A stretch of DNA of 64,000 nt from Martinezella lusitana (lineage in GTDB: Bacteria > Pseudomonadota > Alphaproteobacteria > Rhizobiales > Rhizobiaceae): assembly GCF_014207095.1 (NCBI RefSeq), contig NZ_JACHBG010000013.1, positions 1 to 64,000 on the forward strand. The letters are read 5' to 3'. The position numbers and the translations under genes are program-made. Below are positions 36,354-44,759 of this stretch, in pieces. The notes under the pieces were generated by a model. That model did no database searches, was not told where the DNA came from, and saw nothing but the letters and a program-made list of their open reading frames with translations. Position 1 is the stretch's first letter, and each line of letters begins with the position of its first letter.

Positions 36354-37121
36354 ATGGAAGACAAGGACGCGTTGAGCAAAACGGAGGCGGCCTATGCGCT
36401 GTTGCGACGCGATATCCTCAATACGAGGCTGAGGCCCGGCGCGTCCTTGCGGCTCGGGGCCTTGCGAGACAGCTATGGCGTTGGTTGGACGCCGCTTCGT
36501 GAGGCACTTTCGCGGCTGGAGGCTGAGAAGCTGGTGACGGCGGTCAGCAATCGTGGCTTTGCCGTCGCACCGGTCTCGCGTGAAGAGTTGGAAGACCTGA
36601 TGCGCGCGCGCATGATCGTCGAGTTGCCGTTGCTCATGGAATCGATCGAAAGGGGCGGCCCGGATTGGGAATCGGCTGTCGTCACGGCGCACTACCGCCT
36701 GTCGCGCTGCAAGATCGTGCCGGATGACGCATCCGACGAGATGGCCGATGATTGGGACGAGAAACACACGGCCTTTCACGCCGCGCTCGTCAGCGCGGCA
36801 ACATCGAACTGGCTCCTCCGTTTTCAGGCCACCATCAGCGACCAGCTCCGCCGCCATCACCGTTTCCTCGGTCTCGCGCCGACGCAGCGTGCTGCCGCCG
36901 GCCTGACGATCGGCTATGAAAAGGCGGCAGCGGCCCTGCAGGATGCCATGGCGATCGAGCATCATACGGCGCTGATGGAGGCTGCACTCGACCGCGATCT
37001 CGACCGTGCCAAGGTGCTGATGACCGAGCACATTGGCTACACGCTGCAAGTCTATATTCGCTCGGAGGACGATGATGCAGGACGCGGAGCTTCAGAGTTG
37101 CGCGCGAGCGGTCGATCGTAG
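36354..37121 (+). CDS. GntR family transcriptional regulator (FCD domain)
   Basis: A 255-residue regulator with an N-terminal winged helix-turn-helix (about residues 8-75, AYALLRRDILNTRLRPGASLRLGALRDSYGVGWTPLREALSRLE) and a C-terminal all-helical FCD ligand domain. The metal or ligand-binding histidines of the FCD fold can be seen in HTAFHAALVSAATSNWL and EHHTALMEAALDRD. It is divergent from the kynurenine/tryptophan-type transport operon and is the likely repressor of it; the effector would be a pathway metabolite. ATG 36354 follows GGGATGAGGGC, a weak ribosome-binding site. Confidence 0.92.
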   Translation: MEDKDALSKTEAAYALLRRDILNTRLRPGASLRLGALRDSYGVGWTPLREALSRLEAEKLVTAVSNRGFAVAPVSREELEDLMRARMIVELPLLMESIERGGPDWESAVVTAHYRLSRCKIVPDDASDEMADDWDEKHTAFHAALVSAATSNWLLRFQATISDQLRRHHRFLGLAPTQRAAAGLTIGYEKAAAALQDAMAIEHHTALMEAALDRDLDRAKVLMTEHIGYTLQVYIRSEDDDAGRGASELRASGRS

Positions 37122-37167
37122 ACTTGCAGAGTCTTGTCTTTGACTGACTGAGCCATCTCGATAAGGT

Positions 37168-37557
37168 TTAAACCTTGGTGACCCTGTTCAATGCAGTCTC
37201 AATCACTGCATACATTTCGGCATCTCGGTTGCGCCGACGTTGCAGATATACCGCGTGCCTTTGAGCGAATGCTTCCACATCGCCGATTTCCGCTGGATAG
37301 GGTTCACCAACGCTTTCAAACAGGAAACCGTGACGAACTAGGCTCTCAGCCTTTTGCCACTGTTTAACGTCCGACTGTTTAGGAGCTTTAAATTTTCGAC
37401 TAAGTCCGATGCTGGGGCCAGCACAGTGAGGGCAAGCCAAAACTGCTTCAGGTCTTGAGGCGCGCCGAAAACTTTTTCGGCACGGGAAGCACGCATAAGG
37501 ATGAAGATATCGGGGCGAACGCTTTCGTCGCTTATCATGTTCATTCCCAACGGGCCT
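37168..37557 (-). CDS. Zinc-ribbon-type small conserved protein, start unresolved
   Basis: The minus-strand frame from 37557 to the stop at 37168 stays open for 129 codons. It reads YACFPCRKSFRRASRPEAV then CPHCAGPSIGLSRKFKAPKQ and SDVKQWQKAESLVRHGFLFES, a pattern of two cysteine pairs (CxxC and CxxC) followed by a conserved KAPxQSDVxQW helix seen in small bacterial zinc-ribbon proteins. No ATG, GTG or TTG occurs in this frame before the second cysteine pair (TTG 37440). ATGs at 37544 and 37538 are in a neighbouring frame. Either a frameshift near the start has damaged the gene or a non-standard start is used. The function is unknown. It is monocistronic. Confidence 0.55.
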   Translation of the reverse strand, partial: RPVGNEHDKRRKRSPRYLHPYACFPCRKSFRRASRPEAVLACPHCAGPSIGLSRKFKAPKQSDVKQWQKAESLVRHGFLFESVGEPYPAEIGDVEAFAQRHAVYLQRRRNRDAEMYAVIETALNRVTKV

Positions 37558-37600
37558 TTATTTCCAACATGGCCTAATAAAGCGGCTCATGCCCGTACCC

Positions 37601-38809
37601 TCAACGCTTGAGCCAAGCTTCCATGCCCTCGGCCGCCGCGCGCCCGGTAGCAAAGCAGGCCGTCAGAAGATAGCCGCCCGTCGGCGCTTCCCAATCGATC
37701 ATCTCTCCGGCCACGAAAATACCGGGAAGCTTCCTCACCATATAATTGTCGTCGAGCTCGCTCCAGCGGATGCCGCCGGCCGACGAGATGGCCTCGACAA
37801 TGGGCCTTGGTCTCAGCAAAGGAATGGGCAAGGCCTTGATCAAGCGAGCAAGATCTTCCGGTTGCGAAAGGGCAGGTGGCCCGGCAAGCTCGCGAACAAG
37901 GCCAGCCTTCACGCCTTCTATTCCGGCAGCCTTGCGCAGGCGGTTGGACAGGCTGGCTTTCGGATCTTGCCGCGCCAGATCGCGAGCCAGCCGTTCAGTC
38001 GCGCGGCCGGGCGCCAGATCGATGATCAATGCGGCACTGTTTTCATTGACCAGCCGGTCGCGGAGTGCGGCGGCATGTGCGTAGACGAGGCTGCCCTCTA
38101 TACCCGTTTTTGAAATGACGAATTCGCCGGGAAATGTTCCAGCTTCCGAGGTCGCCGTGACGGCCTTCAGCGGTGCACCGGCGAAACGGTCTCGGAATGG
38201 TGCACTCCAGGCAACCTCAAAGCCGCAATTGGCGGGTTGAAAGGGAGCGATGTCGATCTTCCGGTTGCCAAGCCAGTCGACCCATGCCGCGTCCGAACCC
38301 AATCGAGGATAGCTGGCTCCGCCGAGCGCGAGCAGGACGGCGTCATATTCGACAAAGCTCTGGCCTTGCGGCGTCTCGAACACCAGTCGCTCATCGGCGA
38401 AGCCGGACCAGCGGTGCCGCGTCAGGATGCTTACGCCCCGTGCCTCCAGCCGAGCGAGCCAGGCGCGCAACAGCGGCGATGCCTTCATCACCCTCGGAAA
38501 AACACGTCCGCTCGACCCGATGAAGGTTTCCGTTCCCAGTTCCTCGGCCCAGTCTCGGATATCGCTTGGCTTGAAGCCATCCAGAGCGGGGCGCAGCCGC
38601 TGTGATGCCGCGCCAAAGCGATCGGCAAAGAGTGCGAAATCTTCCGAATGGGTGATGTTCAGTCCGGATTTGCCTGCCAGCAGGAACTTGCGCGCGACGG
38701 ACGGCATGCTGTCGTAAACGGTGACGCGATGGCCGGATGAAGACAAGACTTCTGCCGCCATGAGCCCGGCGGGGCCTCCGCCGATGATTGCGATATGCTT
38801 CTCAGCCAT
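37601..38809 (-). CDS. FAD-dependent oxidoreductase, HI0933/BaiN-like flavoprotein
   Basis: A 402-residue flavoprotein of the HI0933 family. The N-terminal FAD-binding motif is IAIIGGGPAGLMAAEVL (residues 6-22). ARKFLLAGKSGLNITHSE follows, a hallmark of the family, and the C-terminal FAD site is IFVAGEMIDWEAPTGGYLLTACFATGRAAAE. It is probably an NAD(P)H-dependent oxidoreductase, cytoplasmic, whose natural substrate is not known. The length is typical. It stands alone, convergent with nothing and 48 bp upstream of the zinc-ribbon frame on the same strand. Confidence 0.9.
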   Translation of the reverse strand: MAEKHIAIIGGGPAGLMAAEVLSSSGHRVTVYDSMPSVARKFLLAGKSGLNITHSEDFALFADRFGAASQRLRPALDGFKPSDIRDWAEELGTETFIGSSGRVFPRVMKASPLLRAWLARLEARGVSILTRHRWSGFADERLVFETPQGQSFVEYDAVLLALGGASYPRLGSDAAWVDWLGNRKIDIAPFQPANCGFEVAWSAPFRDRFAGAPLKAVTATSEAGTFPGEFVISKTGIEGSLVYAHAAALRDRLVNENSAALIIDLAPGRATERLARDLARQDPKASLSNRLRKAAGIEGVKAGLVRELAGPPALSQPEDLARLIKALPIPLLRPRPIVEAISSAGGIRWSELDDNYMVRKLPGIFVAGEMIDWEAPTGGYLLTACFATGRAAAEGMEAWLKR

Positions 38810-38945
38810 GAACTATCCGATGTCCGTTCCTATACGTTCTCTATGGCTGGCCCGGCAGCGAAAGCAAGATCGTCGTTTTCATTTCTCAACGAAATCCGTG
38901 CCCCACCGGATCGTGAGCCGGATAGATATCCACGTTTCAATCGAT

Positions 38946-38961
38946 ATAACTGTCTAGTTAC
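38946..38961. promoter_or_regulatory. Candidate TetR operator, copy 1 (upstream of the tetR gene)
   Basis: The sequence ataactgtctagttac lies 103 bp before the TetR gene. Its reverse complement, gtaactagacagttat, matches the sequence at 39865-39880 at 14 of 16 positions. The shared half sites gtaacta and agttat form an inverted repeat, as expected for a TetR-type dimer. Confidence 0.7.
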
Positions 38962-39063
38962 TACGGCTGTCAAATGGCGAGGGACTGTCAACTTGTGCGA
39001 TGATCGGTTACTTATCGGCGACAGGAAGGGTCGTCGAGGCCTTCAGAGACGTCGCCAGGAGCC

Positions 39064-39771
39064 ATGATGCCGGAAGCCAGAACTGTAAAGCGCCGCACGA
39101 AGAGCGAGGATTCTGCAAAGGCGGATCAGGCATCGACCAGTTCGTCGGAACGGCCCCGTCTCAGGGATGCGGAGCGCACCAGCAAGGCCATCCTTGCGGC
39201 AGCAACGAAGGAATTTGCAGAGCGCGGTTATGGCGGCGCTCGCGTCGATGCCATTGCGGAGCGCGCCAAGATCAACAAGCGCATGCTCTATCATTATTTC
39301 GGCGGCAAGGATGCGCTCTATGTTGCCGTTCTGGAAGGCAGCTACATCGCCATCCGCTCGGCTGAGGCACGGCTCGATCTGTCCCATCGCTCGCCTGCCG
39401 ACGGTATGCGGGAGCTTGTCGTCTTCACCTGGCAATATTTTTTGGATCACCCTGAATTCCTTGGTATTCTCAGCACTGAGAACATGCATAAGGCCCGCTT
39501 CCTCAAACGGTCGGCACGCATTTTCGAATTGCACTCGCCGTTGGTTTCCGAGATTTCCGGCTTGCTTGATCGAGGTGCTGCCGCTGGCGACTTCCGTCCT
39601 GACTGTGATCCCGTCAAGATCTATATGAGCATCGCAGCGCTCGGCTCCTTCTTTCTGACGAACCGCTGGACGCTTTCGACGATCTTCCGGCGCAACCTTT
39701 CCGACAAAGCCGAGATCGATGCCTGGGGCGAGCATATCGTCGACGTCATCTTCGCCTATCTGCGCCCCTAA
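39064..39771 (+). CDS. TetR family transcriptional regulator
   Basis: A 235-residue regulator. After a basic, polar leader of about 33 residues, the DNA-binding domain spans about 35-85 (RTSKAILAAATKEFAERGYGGARVDAIAERAKINKRMLYHYFGGKDALY). The C-terminal domain resembles the RutR/PsrA-like ligand-binding group (SIAALGSFFLTNRW). CAGGAG precedes ATG 39064; ATG 39067 is adjacent. A 16-bp operator-like sequence is present both upstream of this gene and in front of the three-gene unit downstream, so it is likely an autoregulated local repressor. Confidence 0.92.
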   Translation: MMPEARTVKRRTKSEDSAKADQASTSSSERPRLRDAERTSKAILAAATKEFAERGYGGARVDAIAERAKINKRMLYHYFGGKDALYVAVLEGSYIAIRSAEARLDLSHRSPADGMRELVVFTWQYFLDHPEFLGILSTENMHKARFLKRSARIFELHSPLVSEISGLLDRGAAAGDFRPDCDPVKIYMSIAALGSFFLTNRWTLSTIFRRNLSDKAEIDAWGEHIVDVIFAYLRP

Positions 39772-39864
39772 GCGCCCTTTCGCTACGAGCCTGATATCTC
39801 CGCCGATCTGCACTGCGGCCATTGACCTAGGCCGTTGACAGCACCGCTTCGCCATGTCAGTTAT

Positions 39865-39880
39865 GTAACTATATAGTTAT
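39865..39880. promoter_or_regulatory. Candidate TetR operator, copy 2 (upstream of the dehydrogenase operon)
   Basis: The palindrome-like sequence gtaactatatagttat lies 20 bp before the start codon of the Gfo/Idh/MocA gene, probably overlapping its promoter. It matches the site upstream of tetR (38946-38961, complement) at 14 of 16 positions. Confidence 0.75.
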
Positions 39881-39900
39881 TTACGGGAGGAATGACTCTA

Positions 39901-41058
39901 ATGGCGACGAAGTCGATCGGTATCATCATGCACGGTATTACCGGCCGCATGGGCTACAATCAGCATCTGGTGCGTTCGATCCTGGCGATCCGCGAGCAGG
40001 GTGGGGTACAGTTGGCAAACGGCGATCGGCTGATGCCCGAGCCGGTACTTGTCGGCCGCAACGCCGAAAAGATCGAGGCGATTGCGCGCAAGCACGGTCT
40101 TTCCAAGACGACGACCGATCTCGACGCCGCTCTTGCCGATCCCAACAACACGATCTTCTTCGATGCCGGTTCGACGCAGATGCGCGTCGAGCTGCTTGAG
40201 CGGGCAATCGCGGCCGGCAAGCACGTCTATTGCGAGAAGCCGATTTCCGAAACGCTGGAAGAGGCGCTCTCAGTTGCCGCTTCCGCCGAACGCCGCGGCG
40301 TCAAGAACGGCGTGGTGCAGGACAAGCTGTTCCTGCCGGGTCTACGCAAGATCGCGATGCTGCGCGACAGCGGCTTCTTCGGCAAGATCCTCTCGGTGCG
40401 CGGCGAATTCGGCTACTGGGTCTTTGAAGGCGATTGGGGCGTGAAGGCGCAGCGTCCCTCCTGGAACTATCGGAGACAAGAGGGCGGCGGCATGATCCTC
40501 GATATGCTCCCGCACTGGCGCTATGTGCTCGATAATCTGTTCGGCGAGGTCCAGTCTGTCAGCTGCCTCGGCGCGACCCATATCCCAAGCCGCGTCGATG
40601 AGAACGGTAAGACCTATGTCGCGGATGCCGACGATGCCGCCTATGCTACCTTCGAGCTCGAAGGCGGCGTTATCGCCCATATCAATTCCTCGTGGGCCGT
40701 TCGCGTGCGTCGCGACGATCTCGTCACCTTCCAGGTTGACGGCACGCATGGTTCGGCCGTCTGCGGCCTGATGCGTTGCTGGACCCAGCATCGCGTCAAT
40801 ACACCGAAGCCGGTCTGGAACCCCGATCAGCCGCAACCGATCAACTTCTTCGACACCTGGGACGAGGTGCCGGACACGCAGGTTTTCGACAACGGCTTCA
40901 AGGCGCAGTGGGAGCAGTTCCTGTGCCATGTCGCCGAGGATGCGCCGTGGAAGTTCACGCTTCGCGAAGGCGCCAAGGGCGTGCAGCTGGCGGAACTGGC
41001 GCAGCAGAGCTGGGCCGAGCGCCGCTGGGTGGATGTACCAGCACTTTCTGCTCTCTGA
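39901..41058 (+). CDS. Gfo/Idh/MocA family oxidoreductase
   Basis: A 385-residue NAD(P)-dependent dehydrogenase of the glucose-fructose oxidoreductase / inositol dehydrogenase family. An N-terminal Rossmann fold contains IGIIMHGITGRMGYNQHLVRSI, an unusual form of the glycine-rich loop. The catalytic lysine motif is CEKPISETLEEAL (about residues 112-124). The C-terminal half is the alpha/beta domain that binds the sugar. I start at ATG 39901, ten bases after GGAGG; ATG 39892 is too close to it. It is the first gene of a three-gene plus-strand unit under the TetR operator, so it likely oxidises a sugar or polyol intermediate. Confidence 0.9.
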   Translation: MATKSIGIIMHGITGRMGYNQHLVRSILAIREQGGVQLANGDRLMPEPVLVGRNAEKIEAIARKHGLSKTTTDLDAALADPNNTIFFDAGSTQMRVELLERAIAAGKHVYCEKPISETLEEALSVAASAERRGVKNGVVQDKLFLPGLRKIAMLRDSGFFGKILSVRGEFGYWVFEGDWGVKAQRPSWNYRRQEGGGMILDMLPHWRYVLDNLFGEVQSVSCLGATHIPSRVDENGKTYVADADDAAYATFELEGGVIAHINSSWAVRVRRDDLVTFQVDGTHGSAVCGLMRCWTQHRVNTPKPVWNPDQPQPINFFDTWDEVPDTQVFDNGFKAQWEQFLCHVAEDAPWKFTLREGAKGVQLAELAQQSWAERRWVDVPALSAL

Positions 41059-41070
41059 GGGGTCGATATC

Positions 41071-42246
41071 ATGACAAGAAGCCTTCGCTTGCCAATGGCC
41101 GGCGGCACGCTTGCCGATTTCGCGCTCACCAATACGCCGGTGAGCGCTCCAATTAAGCCAGCGGGCGGTCATCGCTTCAATCGTGTCGCCTATGCCGCAG
41201 CTCACGTTGTCGTGGATCCCTTCGCAGACAATGATCCCTGGCTTGACCGCAATATCGACTGGGAACGTACGATCGCATTTCGCGAATATCTCTGGGATCT
41301 CGGTCTCGGCGTCGCGGAGGCCATGGATACGGCGCAGCGTGGCATGGGGCTCGACTGGGCTGGCGCCAAGGAGCTGATCGCCCATGCGCAATCGGCGGCG
41401 CGTGGCCGACCGGATGCGTTGATCGCCTATGGCGCCGGCACGGACCATTTGCCGCCAGGGCCTGATGTCACGATCGACGATGTCATTCGCGCCTATGAGG
41501 AGCAGGTTGCCTATGTCGAGGGGCAGGGTGGTCGCATCATCCTGATGGCAAGCCGGGCGCTTGCTGCCGCCGCCAAAGGCCCGGACGATTATGCCCGCGT
41601 CTACGACCGCATTCTCCGGCAGGTCAGGGAGCCGGTGATGATCCACTGGCTCGGCTCGATGTTCGATCCGGCGCTTGCCGGCTATTGGGGATCGAGTGAT
41701 GATATGCAGGCGATGGAAACAGCCGTCGCGATCATCAATCGGAACGCCGCCAAGGTCGATGGCGTCAAGATCTCGCTGCTGTCGGCCGAGAAGGAAATCG
41801 TCATGCGCCGCCGGCTCGATCCGTCGGTGAAGATGTATACGGGTGACGATTTCAACTATGCCGAACTGATCGCTGGTGACGATCAAGGCTATTCGCACGC
41901 GCTACTCGGCATCTTCGACGCGATCGCGCCTGCCGCAAGTGCGGCGTTGGCGAAACTTGCAGAGAACGATCTCGATGCGTTTCATCAGATTTTGGCGCCA
42001 ACCGTTCCGTTGTCGCGTCACATCTTCAAGGCGCCGACACGCTTCTACAAGACCGGCGTCGTCTTCCTGGCCTATCTCAATGGCTTCCAGGACCATTTCC
42101 AGATGCTCGGCGGCCAGCAGAGCACGCGCTCTATCCTGCATCTCTCCGAGCTTTTTCAGCTGGCGGATGCGGCCCGTGTTTTGCGCGATCCGGATCTGGC
42201 GGTGCGTCGGATGAAAACCATCCTCGCCACCGTCGGCGTCGAATAG
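41071..42246 (+). CDS. DUF993 / dihydrodipicolinate synthase-like protein
   Basis: A 391-residue protein resembling the DUF993 family, which is grouped with the dihydrodipicolinate synthase / N-acetylneuraminate lyase TIM-barrel superfamily. Lysine in VDGVKISLLSAEKE sits where the Schiff-base lysine is found in that superfamily. The segments PADYARVYDRILRQVREPVMIHWLGSMFDP-like (about 170-205) and YTGDDFNYAELIAGDDQGYSHALLG (about 255-280) are distinctive. It probably cleaves or condenses a sugar-derived oxo-acid, but the reaction is not known. It starts 12 bp after the dehydrogenase gene and precedes a TIM-barrel isomerase gene. Confidence 0.85.
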   Translation: MTRSLRLPMAGGTLADFALTNTPVSAPIKPAGGHRFNRVAYAAAHVVVDPFADNDPWLDRNIDWERTIAFREYLWDLGLGVAEAMDTAQRGMGLDWAGAKELIAHAQSAARGRPDALIAYGAGTDHLPPGPDVTIDDVIRAYEEQVAYVEGQGGRIILMASRALAAAAKGPDDYARVYDRILRQVREPVMIHWLGSMFDPALAGYWGSSDDMQAMETAVAIINRNAAKVDGVKISLLSAEKEIVMRRRLDPSVKMYTGDDFNYAELIAGDDQGYSHALLGIFDAIAPAASAALAKLAENDLDAFHQILAPTVPLSRHIFKAPTRFYKTGVVFLAYLNGFQDHFQMLGGQQSTRSILHLSELFQLADAARVLRDPDLAVRRMKTILATVGVE

Positions 42247-42254
42247 CGGACTCA

Positions 42255-42353
42255 GCATCGGCCCGAAAATCGGACACGATTTTCGGAAAGCCTGATGCGT
42301 AGATTCAAGGAGATGGAGCGTCCTTGTGCTTCCAAAAGGAAGCACGACGCTCC
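42255..42353. repeat. Intergenic palindromic repeat pair
   Basis: Two hairpins lie between the DUF993 gene and the isomerase gene. The first pairs ccgaaaatc (42263-42271) with gattttcgg (42278-42286). The second pairs ggagcgtc and gtgcttcc with ggaagcac and gacgctcc (42315-42353), with a 3-nt bulge and an aaaa loop. The arrangement looks like a rhizobial intergenic mosaic and could stabilise or attenuate the operon transcript. Confidence 0.6.
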
Positions 42354-42376
42354 GGGGATCGGGGAGGAGCATCACA

Positions 42377-43201
42377 ATGACAGTCGAGGGACTATCCATC
42401 AATCTGGCGACGGTGCGCCAGCAGTATGATATGCGCCAGGCGGTCGACGCCTGTCTGAAGCAGGACATCGTCGCGATCGCGCCCTGGCGCGATCAGGTTC
42501 ACAAGATCGGTCTTTCCGAAGCTGCCAGGATTGTTGCAGACAACAAGCTCAAGGTCACCGGGCTTTGCCGAGGCGGCATGTTTCCGGCTGTTGACGCCGA
42601 GGGCAGAGCGGCGGCAATTGACGACAACAAGCGGGCGATCGACGAAGCGGCGGCGCTGAATGCTGATTGCCTCGTTCTCGTGGTGGGTGGTCTTCCGGCA
42701 GGATCGAGAGACATCGCTCACGCCCGTGAGATGGTGGCCGACGGTATCGCAGCAATCCTGCCCCATGCCCGCAGCTCCGGCATTCCGCTCGCGATCGAGC
42801 CGCTACACCCGATGTATGCCGCCGACCGTGCCTGTGTGAACACGCTCGAACAGGCGCTCGACATCTGTGACCTCCTGGGCGACGGCATCGGTGTTGCGAT
42901 CGACGTCTATCATGTCTGGTGGGATCCGAAGCTTCATCAGCAGATTGCTCGCGCCGGTGCCGATGGCCGGATCCTCGCGCATCATATCTGTGACTGGCTC
43001 GTGCCGACGACGGACCTGCTTCTTGACCGCGGCATGATGGGCGACGGCGTCATCGACCTCAAGGGCATTCGTGCCGAGATCGAGAAGGCGGGTTTTTTCG
43101 GGCTGCAGGAAGTCGAAATCTTCTCCCAGAACAACTGGTGGACGCGACCGGGAGAAGAGGTTTTGTCCACCTGTGTCGACCGTTTCCGCAGCGTTTGCTG
43201 A
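42377..43201 (+). CDS. Sugar phosphate isomerase/epimerase family TIM-barrel protein
   Basis: A 274-residue protein of the xylose isomerase-like / AP endonuclease 2 TIM-barrel family. Metal and substrate residues can be seen in IEPLHPMYAADR (Glu), VAIDVYHVWWDP (Asp, His), ILAHHICDWLVP (His) and LQEVEIFSQNNWW (Glu), which make up the usual metal-centred site. I start at ATG 42377, behind GGGGAGGAGC; the frame opens 17 codons earlier without a ribosome-binding site. It is the third gene of the TetR-controlled unit, separated from the second by a repeat. It likely isomerises or epimerises a keto-sugar made by the dehydrogenase. Confidence 0.9.
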   Translation: MTVEGLSINLATVRQQYDMRQAVDACLKQDIVAIAPWRDQVHKIGLSEAARIVADNKLKVTGLCRGGMFPAVDAEGRAAAIDDNKRAIDEAAALNADCLVLVVGGLPAGSRDIAHAREMVADGIAAILPHARSSGIPLAIEPLHPMYAADRACVNTLEQALDICDLLGDGIGVAIDVYHVWWDPKLHQQIARAGADGRILAHHICDWLVPTTDLLLDRGMMGDGVIDLKGIRAEIEKAGFFGLQEVEIFSQNNWWTRPGEEVLSTCVDRFRSVC

Positions 43202-43232
43202 CACAGGACTGCCCGGAACGAACCATCAAAAA

Positions 43233-43258
43233 AAGCCGGGCCACAAATGGCCCGGCTT
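43233..43258. terminator. Rho-independent terminator between convergent genes
   Basis: A perfect 10-bp stem (aagccgggcc, 43233-43242, and ggcccggctt, 43249-43258) with a 6-nt loop. A run of A residues (43228-43234) precedes the stem on the plus strand, giving a U-tract for the minus-strand livJ-type gene. It lies between that gene's stop at 43284 and the isomerase stop at 43201. Confidence 0.88.
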
Positions 43259-43283
43259 AATTGCAAAGCGTTGATGTAACGGC

Positions 43284-44390
43284 TTATTCGGCCGAAACGA
43301 TCTTGCCGTCTTCCCACTTGAAGAGCGAGAAGCTCTGCGAAGTCAGGTCGCCGGCTTCGCCATAGGTAACCTTGCCGATGGCGGTATCGATGGCTTCGCC
43401 CTTCTTCAGTGCGGTGGCGACTGCGTCGGCGCTGTCAGCTTTGCCAGCCTTCTCGATGCCAGCCTTCAGTACCTGTACGGCGGCATAGGCGTTGAGCGTG
43501 AAGGCTTCCGCCGGGATGTTGCGTGCCTTGAGGGCGGCAACTGCGTCCTTCGAATCCGGATTTTTCAGCGCGTCCGAGGCGTTGGTGAAGATCGTGCCGG
43601 CAGCCGAGCTGTTGGCGATTGCCCAGTACTCTGTGTTGGAGAGGCCGTCGCCGCCGATGATCTGTGCCTTGACGGATATGTCATGCAGCTGGCGGGCAAG
43701 GAGGCCGGCTTCCGGATGATAGCCGCCGAAGTAGATGACTTCGACACCAGCCTGCTTCAGCTTCGCTGTCAGGGCGCTGTAGTCCTTTTCACCGGGGGTA
43801 AGAGAGTCGTCGACCACTTCGGTCACACCGCCCTTATTGAGGGTGTCCTTGAAGGCTTTCGACAGGCCCTTACCATAGGCGCCCTTGTCGTCAAGGATGG
43901 CGATTTTCTTGCCCTTGAGGTTCTTCACGACGTAGTTGGCAGCAACAGTCGCCTGCTGGTCGTCGCGGCCGCAGGTGCGCAGGATGTTGGTCAGACCGCG
44001 ATTGGTCAGATCCGGAGCCGTTGCAGTCGGCGTGACCATCAGGATGCCGTTTTCGGCGAGCGCATCGGAAACCGGGATGGCAACGCCCGACGTAACCGGG
44101 CCGACGACGAAGTGGATGCTGTCGCCGACGAAGCCGTTAGCGACGGAAACACCCTGCTTCGGGTCGCCGGCATCGTCGCCGAGCTTCAGAACGAGCTTCT
44201 GGCCGAGAACGCCGCCGCTCTTGTTGATTTCGTCGACGGCGGTCTGTGCGCCATTCTTGACCTGCTCGCCGTAAGCGGCGACCGGACCGGTCAGCGGCGC
44301 GATAAGGCCGATCGTGATATCTGCATGTGCGAGAGGTGCGAAGGCCAGCGAAGCGACGAAGGTCGCGGCCGTCAATGTCTTCAGACTCAT
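43284..44390 (-). CDS. Branched-chain amino acid type ABC transporter, periplasmic binding protein (LivJ-like)
   Basis: A 368-residue periplasmic binding protein with a clear Sec signal peptide (residues 1-23, ending PLAHA) and the mature start [33 protein letters not shown], typical of LivJ/LivK. The fold-specific segment [24 protein letters not shown] follows. ATG 44390 has GGAGAGA upstream; the frame opens far beyond without sense. It is monocistronic and no liv permease or ATPase gene lies in the window, so it probably feeds a transporter encoded elsewhere. The 369-bp intergenic region upstream serves its promoter. Confidence 0.93.
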   Translation of the reverse strand: MSLKTLTAATFVASLAFAPLAHADITIGLIAPLTGPVAAYGEQVKNGAQTAVDEINKSGGVLGQKLVLKLGDDAGDPKQGVSVANGFVGDSIHFVVGPVTSGVAIPVSDALAENGILMVTPTATAPDLTNRGLTNILRTCGRDDQQATVAANYVVKNLKGKKIAILDDKGAYGKGLSKAFKDTLNKGGVTEVVDDSLTPGEKDYSALTAKLKQAGVEVIYFGGYHPEAGLLARQLHDISVKAQIIGGDGLSNTEYWAIANSSAAGTIFTNASDALKNPDSKDAVAALKARNIPAEAFTLNAYAAVQVLKAGIEKAGKADSADAVATALKKGEAIDTAIGKVTYGEAGDLTSQSFSLFKWEDGKIVSAE

Positions 44391-44759
44391 ATTATCTCTC
44401 CTTGGATGGGCGCGGCAGCACCCTTGTAACCCCCCTAGCCCGTCTTGAAGCGCAAACTGCCGTAGGACGCTTTCTTGAAGAAGACAGGACTGGCATCGAA
44501 GCCGATGATTGCCTTCGGCCATTTTTGACCTCGAAAGCGCTCATAAGAGTATTTTCTGTAGAAATGTTGCGACGATTCCGCAAGAAAATAACCGTCGCGG
44601 CAGCAATTTTGACGATTTTTCGTGTCGTTTTGACGAGGGATGGTTGTTGTATCCTGCTCGTCAACACCTACCTGAAACATCGATGGCGTATGGCGGGTCG
44701 AAGGACCGAGACGGTCGCCCCGGAACCGGAAAAAATTGCGACGCCGATCGGAACCGGAA
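44391..44759. other. Intergenic region, 369 bp
   Basis: Divergent promoter region between the livJ-type gene and the APH-like gene. Its middle part (about 44540-44650) is AT-rich and holds runs of T, a likely promoter area for either gene. Two short minus-strand open frames there have no ribosome-binding site or recognisable family features. No RNA gene was recognised. Confidence 0.4.

Noticed and set aside
40342-41898. A 518-codon minus-strand open frame
   Set aside because: It covers the dehydrogenase and DUF993 genes in reverse. Both plus-strand genes have clear family motifs, so this is a shadow frame.
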